Shown in pieces: positions 20,884 to 30,165 of a stretch of 33,022 nucleotides of DNA. A program made the position numbers and the translations under genes. The stretch comes from Spirogloea muscicola. Its lineage: Eukaryota > Streptophyta > Zygnematophyceae > Spirogloeales > Spirogloeaceae. Where the stretch lies: positions 13,350-46,371 of the forward strand of contig WELB01000387.1 of the NCBI GenBank assembly GCA_009602725.1, read 5' to 3'. Numbering within the stretch: the first letter of the stretch is position 1; the number at the start of each line of letters is the position of its first letter. The notes beneath the pieces were generated by a model. The model was not told where the DNA came from. It searched no databases and saw nothing but the letters and a program-made list of their open reading frames with translations.

Positions 20884-22190
20884 GATCGGCGGCCTCGGCC
20901 TCACCCCACCTCTTATAACGGGTCTCTGCCGTCGCTGATATGGCGATCACCATGAAGCAACTTTTGCTGATGACACGGCGGCTACTTCCGAGGCTACCTG
21001 CGCAGCTTTGTACAGTCTACCCAACAAGCTCATGGGGTCGCAAGACCGTGACATGCTCTGCCGCATCCAGAATATGGATGCGACACCTTCTGAGCTCAAT
21101 CTTGTGGCACTGGACAGCCAAGCGGCCTTCTGGCTCTGCCAGCACTTTGCCCGCCATAGCAACCTGCACAAATCACCGAACCCTAGGCCTTCTTAGTGCC
21201 CGAAGCCCGCCCCAGCATGCAGACTGGCAGCAAGGAGCACTTCAATTAGCTTGTGCACCTCCAACGTGCCAAGCACTACAGTAGCAGCATATAAGTGCAC
21301 ATACACTGTACACTTCGTAATTCAAGGTGGGATCACAGCTGGTGAACATGCGCGAGCAAGAGCTTCCTGGCATTAAGGCCATGAACAGACCTTCACCACC
21401 TTCAGCATAGCCACATTTGTGTATAGCCATGTTTGGGCACCAGCACGCACCATGCTGTCAGTGGAATGCTCCCACTTAGCTTGCATGGACAATGGTCGTG
21501 GGGGGAAGAGGAAATGCACATATTGCATTCACCACTTATTGAGCTGACAATCCTCAGAGCTCTCTGGTCGCCTCTCTTTGACACAAAGATCACATGCCCA
21601 GATTGAAAGTGTGGCCAGGCCATGGCCCCCGTGTCTCTATGCATTCGCTTGCTGTTGTTGTGCAAGAACTCACAAGCTGACAGATGTAATACGAGCTAGA
21701 GGAAAAACGCTAACATTTGGCCCCCTAGCTGTAGTCTTCCTGAAAGAACAAGTATCCCCCTTCCCCACCGACAGTAGTAAAATCCTCAGTGCCCGCAAAC
21801 ATTGGCTTCTCCCTTAGAGCTGGGCGGGCAGCTGCGCAAACCTGCTTTGCCTAGCCGAGCAGGAGGCTAGGCCCGCAATGGCGGTGATTTAGACGACGAG
21901 CTCTTTGCATGGCACATCGTAAGGCATGCGATGAGGCTTTCTTGTTACGGGTCAGCCTTCTAGACTGCCCAACTCCTTCATCCCCCCTTTGCACCTTCTT
22001 CCTCATCCCATTTGCTTCCAGACCTAGCTCTGGCGCAATATCAGCCCAAATCTGGCGGGGCGCTTTGGTACATTGCTCATTGGACGTTGACGTGCGACCG
22101 TATGCAGATATGCTGCACAATTGAGGAGCAAGTGAAATCTTTTTGTCGTCCCTGTAAGGGGCTGGCCTGGGGTGAGATGAATAGCATAAG
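20884..22190. other. Intergenic region, possible extra exon of the upstream gene
   Basis: The open stretch 20939-21196 encodes a non-repetitive, protein-like sequence (LYSLPNKLMG, MDATPSELNLVALDSQAAFW) ending in a stop, and could be an exon of the 20.0 kb gene. From 21200 to 22190 I find no gene, RNA or repeat I can support. Confidence 0.35.
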
Positions 22191-24171
22191 TCAGACATTA
22201 TTCACTTCCTTGTGCCCTCTAGCCGCCAGCTTCGCAGCAGACCGCAAGAGCCGTGCTGCGAGCATGGCGCCGCCAAAGCCGTTGTCAATATTCACAACTG
22301 CCACTCCCGGCGCGCACGAGTTGAGTGCCGCCAGCAGCGGCGCAATGCCGCCAAACGCCGCCCCGTAGCCAATGCTGTCGCCACAGGGAAACGAGCGAGC
22401 AGCCGGTCACGGCGAGCGCCAGTGTGTGGCGCTCATAATCTGGGGAATAATCAAGGGTTGAAATTGGTATAGGGAGGAGAAAGGGGAGCAACGGAGGGGC
22501 TCCGACACCACGAGCACCAGGGGCAGCTCGAGCTACTGGACTTCACCTTGTCGGCACAGCAATGACGGGTGCGTCAACGAGGCCAGCCACGACACTGGGA
22601 AGCGCGCCGTCCATGCCCGCCACCACGATGACCACGTCGGCCGTGCGAATGACTGGTAGCTGCATGCTCAGGCCGCATCTTGTGGCCCCACTAAGAAGCA
22701 GGATGCAATGTGCAGTAAGCAATGTGAACATTACAATTATTGAATAGCAAGCTGTAGAAGCAGGTAGAAGAGAGGACGGACCTCAGACAGAAGGCGGTGG
22801 AGACCTGCAACACCAACGTCCGTGAGCTGCCACACAGCACAGCCCATTACCTGCGCCGTCACCCTCGCCTCCTGCACAACAAGCGCCTTGGCTTGACATG
22901 ACATGAAGTGACTTTCACGCCCCGAAGTGAAAAGCATCTGATCGAAGCCTAATCATCATCTAACACACAATTGTGGCCTGAGCAGTGGGCCAGGACGATC
23001 ACCTCGGCAACTGCGAAGTCTGATGTCCCAGCCGACAAGATGGCCACGGAGCCAGGCAGGGTGCCCACGCTAGCCTCGTATGCATCGCCACTGCGCAGGA
23101 CCAGCGTGCGGCTAGCCTCATTGTAGGCTGCTGCCGGGAGCCGCTCTTGGACCTGCAAGGAGTGGCTGCCAGAGTCAGGGCCGGGACTGCTTGTGCATGT
23201 GCTCGTCCACAGCATCAATAGCTTTGGCAGGAGGTGGACAGGCGGCAACCTCGGCCGCAATGCTGGGCGTGATGCGGGTGGCCAGCACAGCCTCCTGGCC
23301 ATTGGCCGCCATGCCAGCCATGATACGCGCCACCTGCTCCGCTGTCTTGCCTGGGCCCCACACGACCTGCGCAGCCTCGTGGTCAGCCCGCTGCTGCCGC
23401 ATGCGATCGCCTCCTCTGATGCAGCGGCCACATAGTCTTATATGCAGGCGGCAAATTTGGTCTGAGCATGCAACCCATGACCTTGAAGGTCCAAGTGAGT
23501 AGCTTAACAACAGAAGCCTGATCAATCTGAAAAGTCGTCGAAGTCATAACATAGACTCACCTCAGGGAAGCCGGTCCTCACTCTCCGCTCAGTGTCCACG
23601 CGCGCGAAATCGTCCACCAGGAGCTGCGGGTGCCGCCAGCACGGTCATGCCCGTCTCGCTCAACGCCGCTGCGGCAGGGGCAGAGCGGGGAGCGATCCAC
23701 GGGCACGAGGGCGCAAGAGGAGCACTGAGATGGCCTGTATGCTGAACATAGTCAAGCCACTTGCAAACCGACACTTTGATTGTCCTACTGCGCTCATTGC
23801 GGGCTGTGCTCAGGCTTTTAGTCGGATCCAGGATCTGAAGTAATCAAGGTTAGGGTTTAGGGGTTAGGGGTTAGGGGTTAGGGGTCATGGCTTCCAAGCT
23901 TTCTAAGTCATGTTGTCAGACGGCTTAGGATGTGTACTACAGATATTAGATCCTGTGTCAAAGTGCGGGTGCCAATGCCAGGGCCGCTGCAGCTCTGCCG
24001 CCATGGTCGCACGTTGGAAGCATGCACGGACAGCGCAGAGCTGCAGACCTGGCCGGGCAGAGTGGCTGCCGCATCACTGCCTGCAGGCCCTCGCAGCTGC
24101 AGCAGCTCCGCTGCGTCTGCCGCTTGGAGCTGGCCTTGAGCCACCGCCACCAGAATCTCCGCAGTGGACAT
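22191..24171 (-). CDS. larB: LarB/CpmA-family protein (AIR-carboxylase-like), 7 exons
   Basis: Bacterial LarB carboxylates and hydrolyses nicotinic acid adenine dinucleotide to start the nickel-pincer cofactor of lactate racemase; cyanobacterial CpmA is a relative named for circadian phase. Proposed exons, 5' to 3': 24171-24049, 23623-23561, 23366-23211, 23152-23003, 22871-22782, 22659-22547, 22374-22191; phases all agree, giving 292 residues against about 250 for bacterial LarB. Hallmarks in order: [38 protein letters not shown] joined to [83 protein letters not shown] and [17 protein letters not shown]. The frame stays open upstream of the ATG at 24171, so an N-terminal extension (to about 24651) is possible. 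The 58-bp intron 23153-23210 is unusually short and is the weakest join. No LarC or LarE partner is in the window. Confidence 0.9.
23848..23887 (+). repeat. Interstitial telomere-like tract in LarB-like intron 1
   Basis: GGTTAGGGTTTAGGGG followed by three GTTAGGG/GGTTAGGGG units. It lies inside the proposed intron 23624-24048. Confidence 0.92.
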
Positions 24172-25540
24172 CGCCGTTGGCGGAGGCTTGCCACCAGATT
24201 GCCGCAGGCCGGGCCTCACTGCCGCCTCCGCCTTTGCCACAGCTGCCATGCTGTGCAGCGGCCTCGGTCTGGGCTGTCGCAGCGTTGGGCCTGCCATTGA
24301 TGAGCCCGTCCTCCAAGGGCGGTCGCCATTGACGGCATCCCTAGCCGACAGGCAACACCCACAAGCTGCTTTCCCTGCAGCTGCCTGCACCGCCTGCACA
24401 GTCGTTGCTAGCGCGGCCTCCATGTTGCAGTCCGCCGCCGGCGGCAGCAGCCTGGAGGGCTCCCGCGTGAGCTCCCCGTGAGCCAAGGCCTGCCGCTCAC
24501 TGCCGATAGCCGCAGCAGTGGCCACCGGTGGGTGCTGTCCTGCGGCTCTGCAACAGCAACCCCGGCTTCCGCGGGAGCGCGCGACAGCACCGCTGCAACA
24601 CGACGGCCAGTAATGGTGGTTCTCTCGGCGTCGAGCAGTGGCTCTGGTCACTTGCTAGTGCTGTCGAAGTTCAGGAATTGGCAGAGGGGCTGAGGTCATG
24701 TGGGAGGCAGGGCTTACGGACTTCTTATGTGGACCTTGTCGCATTATAGATATGGAGGTGGCAGATTTCAGGGGTTCAGGGGTTCACCCAGAAGGAAGCT
24801 CTTCCCATGTAAGGTAGTGGCTGTGAAAGGCCAGCCCAAACGCCAGCCAAGAACCATGAACACGAACACCCAAGTAGCCTCTACTTCTACCTTCCAAAAT
24901 TTCAACAGACAGAGCTAGCATAGGTTGGGGGTCTGTAGGCTGCCCAGTCTCCAGCTCGATCTCCGCCTACCAGCAGACCTGCTGCTTCTGACTTTGTTAG
25001 CAGTAGCAGCCCACGGTTGTGATATGCTTACATCTGTACTCAGCATGACCACTCAGATGACCCCGTTCACAAGCCACAAGAGAGCATGTTCTCCTTGAAA
25101 GCAATGGGAATCCTCTGTGGGGAATCCTCTGTCAGCACCAGGAACCATCATGAGCCGGTTTTGCATCGACGCCGCTCTATCACCTCCCACTTGAAATCTG
25201 ACAAGGGCAAAAGCTTCACGCCCTCTACTCTTGAGAAGCCAAGGGACTTCAACTTTTTAGATGATGGAGTTGGTTGGTCAGGGCATGTTGGAGGTCATAC
25301 GGGGTGCACTGAAGCAGGCCAAACAGCTGCCAACGTTGGAGATGCCGCGCTCGCAACCCCTCTTCACACCAGGCCGATGCAAGACGTTCCTCAGATAGCT
25401 ACGTGTGCAGCCACCTTTGCATCCTTGTTAATAACGACACGAACAAGCCACCGCTGGGATATCGCATTACACACTTCTCCACCAACTCGTGAAGCTGTGA
25501 CAACAGCCTCCGCCTCATGCACCAGCTCCTAGTGGTCCAC
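24172..25540. other. Upstream region of the LarB-like gene with one retrotransposon 3' stem-loop
   Basis: 24172-24651 stays open on the minus strand in the LarB frame and may be extra N-terminal coding sequence or 5'UTR. A minus-strand stem-loop (rc GGGCTGGCCTTTCACAGCC) is at 24819-24837. At 25107-25131 'gggaatcctctgt' is directly repeated. An open frame 25086-25532 (148 codons) has no recognisable motif. Confidence 0.4.
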
Positions 25541-26269
25541 CGCCAAGTCCTGTGCCTGTGAATGACAACTCGCTGCTCCCCTCATCCAGTGCCCCCCTCT
25601 CCTTGTCGCCCTCCCTACCTTGCTGCCTCCACCCCCCTTCACACTCCCCTCCAAAGTCACCTCGTCCACTTGCACTCCTGCTTCGCTCTCTGTACCTCGC
25701 ACTCTGCTCCTCCAGTCTTCCTACCCTCCCACCCCGATTCCATTCTCTGTTACTATGCTTCCTGACAAAGGCCCAAACACATTGGTGCAGAAGGTTTGCA
25801 CCAATGTGTACAAAGTACAAAGATACCCAATGACGAGTTGCAAAAGTTGGCGGGCGCCCCAACCAAGCAAGCCCACACTTGCAGCTCAGGGCTGCCAGCT
25901 TAGCTACCAACTTGTTGTCATTGGAGAAGTCTGACCAGCACCTCCAGTGACGCCGCAGCGTGCCACAGCGAGAGTGAGAGCACCATGGCTGCCAGATCTA
26001 CCGACTGACAGTATTCATACACATGGACATGGCTGCCACGACCATGCGGCAACAGTGTGACATACAAGCAACCTCTGCGGGCTTGGCACCGCAATTTGCG
26101 GTTGCTCGCCCACCATCAATCTTGCACGTCAGATGGACATGTTGCGGGCACAGCCGTCACTGACAATCACAGCCGTTGGCGATTCATGCTACTCGTGCCA
26201 TGTCGCAGCCCAGTCTGCGAGGCAGTGGAGCCGTTTGGGTTCCGCGCCCTTGCAGGAAGCCAGGCGCAC
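25541..26269. other. Region downstream of the 26.3-27.6 kb gene, with a perfect hairpin
   Basis: CT-rich sequence at about 25580-25740 and a hairpin at 25777-25809 (listed separately). 25910-26269 is adjacent to the stop codon of the minus-strand gene and may be its 3'UTR. No gene is supported. Confidence 0.4.
25777..25809. repeat. Perfect 13-bp inverted repeat (hairpin)
   Basis: ACACATTGGTGCA (25777-25789) and its exact reverse complement (25797-25809) are separated by 7 nt. No T tract follows and no gene ends nearby, so its role is unknown. Confidence 0.85.
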
Positions 26270-27600
26270 CTACATGCCGCCAAGGGCTGCCCGCCACGGC
26301 CAGTGGCCGTGGAAGGCCGGCGGCGGCAGCATTGGCGGCTGCTCGGCGGCAGTAGCACGGCGGAACGCGGCATAGTGCACTTCGCTGTACTGGTGCTCAC
26401 AGCCCATATACTCCATGCCAACATACTGCGGGTCGTCCTCCCACTCGCGCCGCCATCCTTGCGGCTTTCCCTCCGGTGCGGCAGCCTCCTCACCGCTGCT
26501 GCTGCGACGCACATGCGCAACAACCGTACTGCCATCATGATCAGGACCGATACAGTTGCCCTGGCAAGGGCTGCTGCCAGCACTTGGTAAGTCGGGGCTC
26601 ACCTCCACTGTCGAACAGGCGGAGCCCGCTTGCGTAAAGGGCTGCCATTAGCGCTGGCCAGCCGCAGGACCCCCACCCTGCCGCCGCCATCGCTGCCGCC
26701 GCCGCCGTCGCTGCCGCCGCCGCCGTCGCTGCCGCTGCCGCCGTCGCCGCCCCTGGCCAGCGGGGGACACTCGTCCTCGACACCGAGCGCGTCAGTCTCC
26801 TCCTCGCACACCAGCAGCTCCCGGCCAGCATTGGGGCTGTCGCCATCGTCACTCGCCACGGCAGCAGCTAGGGGCCTCCGGCAGAAGAGCGTCGATAGGG
26901 ACAGCCGCGAGCTCGTGACTGTCTCAACTTCGGTACTGGCGGGGAGAGCATGCATGGCCATGGGCACGCCGGGGGAGGCCCAACCGTCACCACAGCCGTC
27001 CTTGGTGGTGGCAGTGGCTGCCAGCGTGGCGGGGAACGTCAGCGCGTCGTCAGTCATCGGCATCCACTGCGAGAGCGACAGCGTCCGCACGACGCCCGGC
27101 CGGGCCGCCGGCACTGCCGACGTCGCAGGACGCACTGCCTCGCCCTCATCATCGCCGGCATCACTGTCTACGACAGTGTCTGAAGACGTTGTTGTGGCGC
27201 AGGGGCCCGCAGCGGCCTCCGCAGCTGGCGGCTGAGAGCGCAACAGGTCGTCGGGAGCCATGCCGGCGTCGGCGGCTGCCGCAGAATGCCAGCGGTGGTG
27301 ATGGCCCCTCGTCGGGGCTGCGGCTGGAGACGAGGTCTGCCCGTCGGTGGCCGCCGCCGCTGCCGCCAGCGCCGCCTCCGTCTCCGGCCAGCTGCTGGTG
27401 ATGCTGCGACGCGCCACAGCGGCCGACAGTGTCGTCAGCAAGCGTGCCCTGTCGCTGAGCAAGCACCGGCAGGCATGGCTGCTGGCGTGAGTCCTCATGG
27501 GCCCCGCGGCAAACCTGCTGAGCAGGGCGCGCCGCGTCGACGACCGCGTCCGGCGACCGCCGCCGGCGGCGGCGGCGGGGGGCGGCGCGGGAGCCGCCAT
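26270..27600 (-). CDS. Unrecognised two-exon protein-coding gene
   Basis: Proposed exons 27600-26603 and 26528-26270 join in phase across a 74-bp GT-AG intron and give 418 residues. I do not recognise the protein. The first exon starts MAAPAPPP and is Ala/Ser/Thr/Arg-rich with low complexity. It has an acidic patch (SDTVVDSDAGDDEGEA), a Ser/Thr-rich middle (VVRTLSLSQWMPMTDD), EEETDALGVEDECPPL and three SDGGGG-type units encoded by a short tandem DNA repeat (about 26690-26750). The second exon looks more protein-like: STVVAHVRRSSSGEE, REWEDDPQYVGMEYMGCEHQYSEVHYAAF and a Pro/His/Trp-rich end. No signal peptide or membrane segment is evident. The composition fits a disordered regulatory protein, but this is only an impression. 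The acceptor at 26529-26530 was chosen because a nearer one would leave a 29-bp intron. Confidence 0.55.
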
Positions 27601-27644
27601 AGCGGGGGGGGGGCCGCGCGCAGGAGGCACGGAGCGGCCCAAGC

Positions 27645-27784
27645 GAAGTACCGGATGTGCTTGGCCGCCTCGTTGCCGAGGTCTATGGCCTCCCTGCGTG
27701 CCGGCAGAGCCCTCGCTGCTGCCTATGGCTCTGGCCAGGGGACCCACTTCCAGGAGCCCAGCTTCTCTGACCTGAGGCTGCTTN
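27645..27784 (+). mobile_element. Retrotransposon C-terminal fragment ending at an N
   Basis: Translation YRMCLAASLPRSMASLRAGR followed by ALAAAYGSGQG and SFSDLRLL matches the C-terminus of the family (VFRMHLAISLQRSLAF, LRAGRALAA, SYSDLHLL). The match stops at the N at 27784, next to a GCC array (about 27800-27832). It sits 45 bp upstream of, and opposite to, the proposed start codon of the 26.3-27.6 kb gene. Confidence 0.8.
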
Positions 27785-28150
27785 GCCGGAGAGGACGCCA
27801 TCGCCGCCGCCGCCGCCGCCGCCGCCGCGGCCGCCGCGAGCGGGGCTGCCGCAAGGACAGGGGCTAGGGGGCAGAGTGACGAGACAAACTTCCGCTCGGG
27901 CGACAATCATGCCGCCCTCCCTCCCTCCACCCTCCCTCCCTCCTCCCCCGATTTTGGCGGGAGGGCGCGCCTTCGCGCCAAAACTGGGCCCTCCAATCGG
28001 CGGCCGGGCGCGCGTCGCGCCACCTCCCACCTTCTCGGAAGACGGCGCCCGCCGCGGCACGGAGGCCGCGCGGGAAACCTGCTCTTCCAGAGAAGTGATA
28101 TCTCCACAGCCTGCTGACGTCTTGGAAGGGGCACTCCCAGTCTTGGAGAC
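27785..28150. other. GC-rich stretch with GCC array, no gene seen
   Basis: GCC units at about 27800-27832, then CCTCCCT-rich DNA (27910-27950) and GC-rich sequence. The single N at 27784 makes continuity with the retrotransposon fragment on its left doubtful. Confidence 0.5.
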
Positions 28151-28398
28151 TAGTATCCTGCTTTTTTACGTGGGTCACGGCGGAGTGCCTCTTTCCTGGC
28201 AGGGAGCTACTCAGACCTGATGTTGCTCACTCGTGGGTACTGAGCTTTCCTCTGCATCGTTTCTATGTTCTGCAGTGTTTTGTAGTGTAGTCCTTTTTCC
28301 GGCTCCTTTTTCTTTGGGTTTGGACATTGTCCATTCTTTTTTGGGCTGGCTTTGCCAGCCCCTCGTCTCTATGGGCGCGCACTTTCTTCTTTTACGTG
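28151..28398 (+). mobile_element. Retrotransposon ORF end and complete 3'UTR
   Basis: SYSDLMLLTRGY-like coding (in the stretch 'ctactcagacctgatgttgc' onward) ends at TGA 28241-28243. About 100 nt later comes the stem-loop GGGCTGGC-TTT-GCCAGCCC (28343-28361), then 'ctctatgggcgcgcactttc' and 'ttcttttacg'. It is the best plus-strand example of the 3' end and closely matches the minus-strand copy at 7.8-7.93 kb. Confidence 0.8.
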
Positions 28399-28555
28399 GG
28401 TACTGGGCTTCCCTCTGCATCGTCTACGTGTTTCGTAGTGTTTTGTGGCGTAGTCCTTTTTCCGGCTCCTCTTTCTTTGGCTTTGGACGTTGTCCACTTC
28501 TTTGGACTGGCTTTGCCAGCCCTTCTTCTCTATGGGCGAGCACTTCTTCTTTTAC
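28399..28555 (+). repeat. Second, tandem copy of the 3'UTR module
   Basis: Starting 'cgtgggtactgggcttcc' (about 28398), the module of about 155 bp repeats the preceding one with about 85-90% identity by eye, including the stem-loop at 28504-28522 and 'ctctatgggcgagcacttct'. It is fused directly to the endonuclease-like ORF of the next copy. Confidence 0.8.
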
Positions 28556-29145
28556 GCCATCCCGGCTCCGCTGCGTGCACGGGGGCGAGCGGACCGGTAC
28601 ACATGACCTCCTGCGCGACGCCATGCAGGGTGTGTTCCTGGAGGCCGGCTACAAGGTGGCAGTGGAAAATTCGACAGTTATGCCCATCCAGCGGGGCGCC
28701 GACGGACTGCTTCACACCCGACGCTCTGACCTAGTTGCCATCCCGCCCGGTGGAGGTCCACATATCATCGCAGATGTGGTGACTGCAGATTGCGTCGACA
28801 CTGCCAACCCCGTGAAATCGGCGACGCTCGCCGGGCACGCGGTCGCTGTGGCGGCTCGGAGTTAGGAGCGCAAGTATGCTGACCACCCTCTAGGCGATGA
28901 CTTCGCGGCCCTGGCCATTGACGTTCACGGGGCCTTCGGCAGCGGCTGCTTGGATCTCCTCCAGCGGCTTGTCCGGCAGGCCATCGAGCCGCGGACGTTA
29001 CACTCCCTGCAAATGCACTGCATGAGGCTGGGGATGTTGGAAGGAGATGAAGAGCCGCATGCGGAACACCTGGGCAAGCGACCGGGCAGCATTGAAGCAG
29101 GGCAGCTCATCTCGCTGTCCGAACGACGATCTATAATCCACTCCG
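28556..29145 (+). mobile_element. Retrotransposon endonuclease-like fragment with internal inversion
   Basis: Plus-strand coding from about 28573: GERTGTHDLLRDAMQGVFLE, AGYKVAVENS, LHTRRSDLVAIPPGGG, IIADVVTADCVDTANP, a stop at 28863, then FAALAIDVHGAFGSGCLDLL and QRLVRQAIEPR. From about 28995 to 29140 the sequence instead matches the next part of the element (FNAARSLAQVFRMRL, SFQH) on the opposite strand. The downstream segment is therefore inverted in place. No 3'UTR follows. Confidence 0.8.
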
Positions 29146-30165
29146 AGTGTAAGCCAACACACGATCCGCTAGAAGGTGCAAGCAAAAGCTAGCTGCCAAA
29201 ATGAAGAGGACCGCAGCGAATGATACAGTGAATACTGCAGTTTTTGCTCACACACGAGCTGGGGCTGAAAGCTTGCCTGCTCACCACTCAGTGGCTGCCA
29301 CCAAGCAGCAGCAAGGTGGGTGAAAAGGTCAAGCTCTCCCAGCCATGCTTCTTGCTAGAGTTGTGGATGGCAACAATCAAGGGATGAGTACGTCTGCAGC
29401 AGGCCTGTCCAAACTCTACAAATGTAGCAGGCGGGTTTGCCTCCACCCCCTTGAGACTGAGGCTTGGCAAGCTTAAGAAAGGCTTGGCCAGGCCTAGACA
29501 TGGGCTGAGAAAGGCTGCGGCGCAGGCATGGGGAGACAGCTGGTATAGCTTGCTTGACTAGCTCCTGCTTCAGCAGGCTATGAGCAGTGAGCAGCAACCG
29601 CCCAACGCACCCAGCTTGTTGACTGGCCACTTCCAAAGCATAACAAAGGAGGCCCCTCTCAAGGAGGCAGTAATGGCAGTCAGAGGTCAATCAATGGTGA
29701 CTGAAACTCAGCCGTGAGCCAGCCAGCAGAAGTGGCAGGAGGTGCTTGTCCTTGCAGGACTTTGTTGAATGTTCAGATGTCTGGAGCCCTCACACCAACC
29801 TGTCCAGCACCTCTGCCACAGGCCAAGGTTGCATCCACAATTCATTGCTCAGAAAGAGCACTTTAGTAAATTGTGGTCGTCATGAAGGAGGTATGCGTAG
29901 GCTGCAGTCAATCCACTGCATGAAAGTGGCGCTGAGTTGGTGCGACACACTTGCCCTATATCTGCCGACATTCTTAGTCATCACCTTGCCCCTCACCCCC
30001 CATCATCATCCCCAGCATTACCCCAGGTGATGATTCACATCTCAGCCAGACCTAGGCATCAGAATCATTGGCAGCCTACTTCATATCAGGCAAGGTGAGT
30101 GGCAGCCTGAGTCATGTCCGCATCAGCTGGCTAGCTTTGGAAGTCCACATGGGAGGGAAATTGCA
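29146..30165. other. Intergenic region downstream of SWC2, no gene seen
   Basis: Open frames up to 111 codons (29355-29690 minus) carry no recognisable motif. GC is lower than in exons. It may contain the SWC2 3'UTR. Confidence 0.4.

Noticed and set aside
25086-25532. 148-codon plus-strand frame
   Set aside because: Has an ATG but no motif or conserved-looking stretch, and an internal direct repeat; not enough to call a gene.
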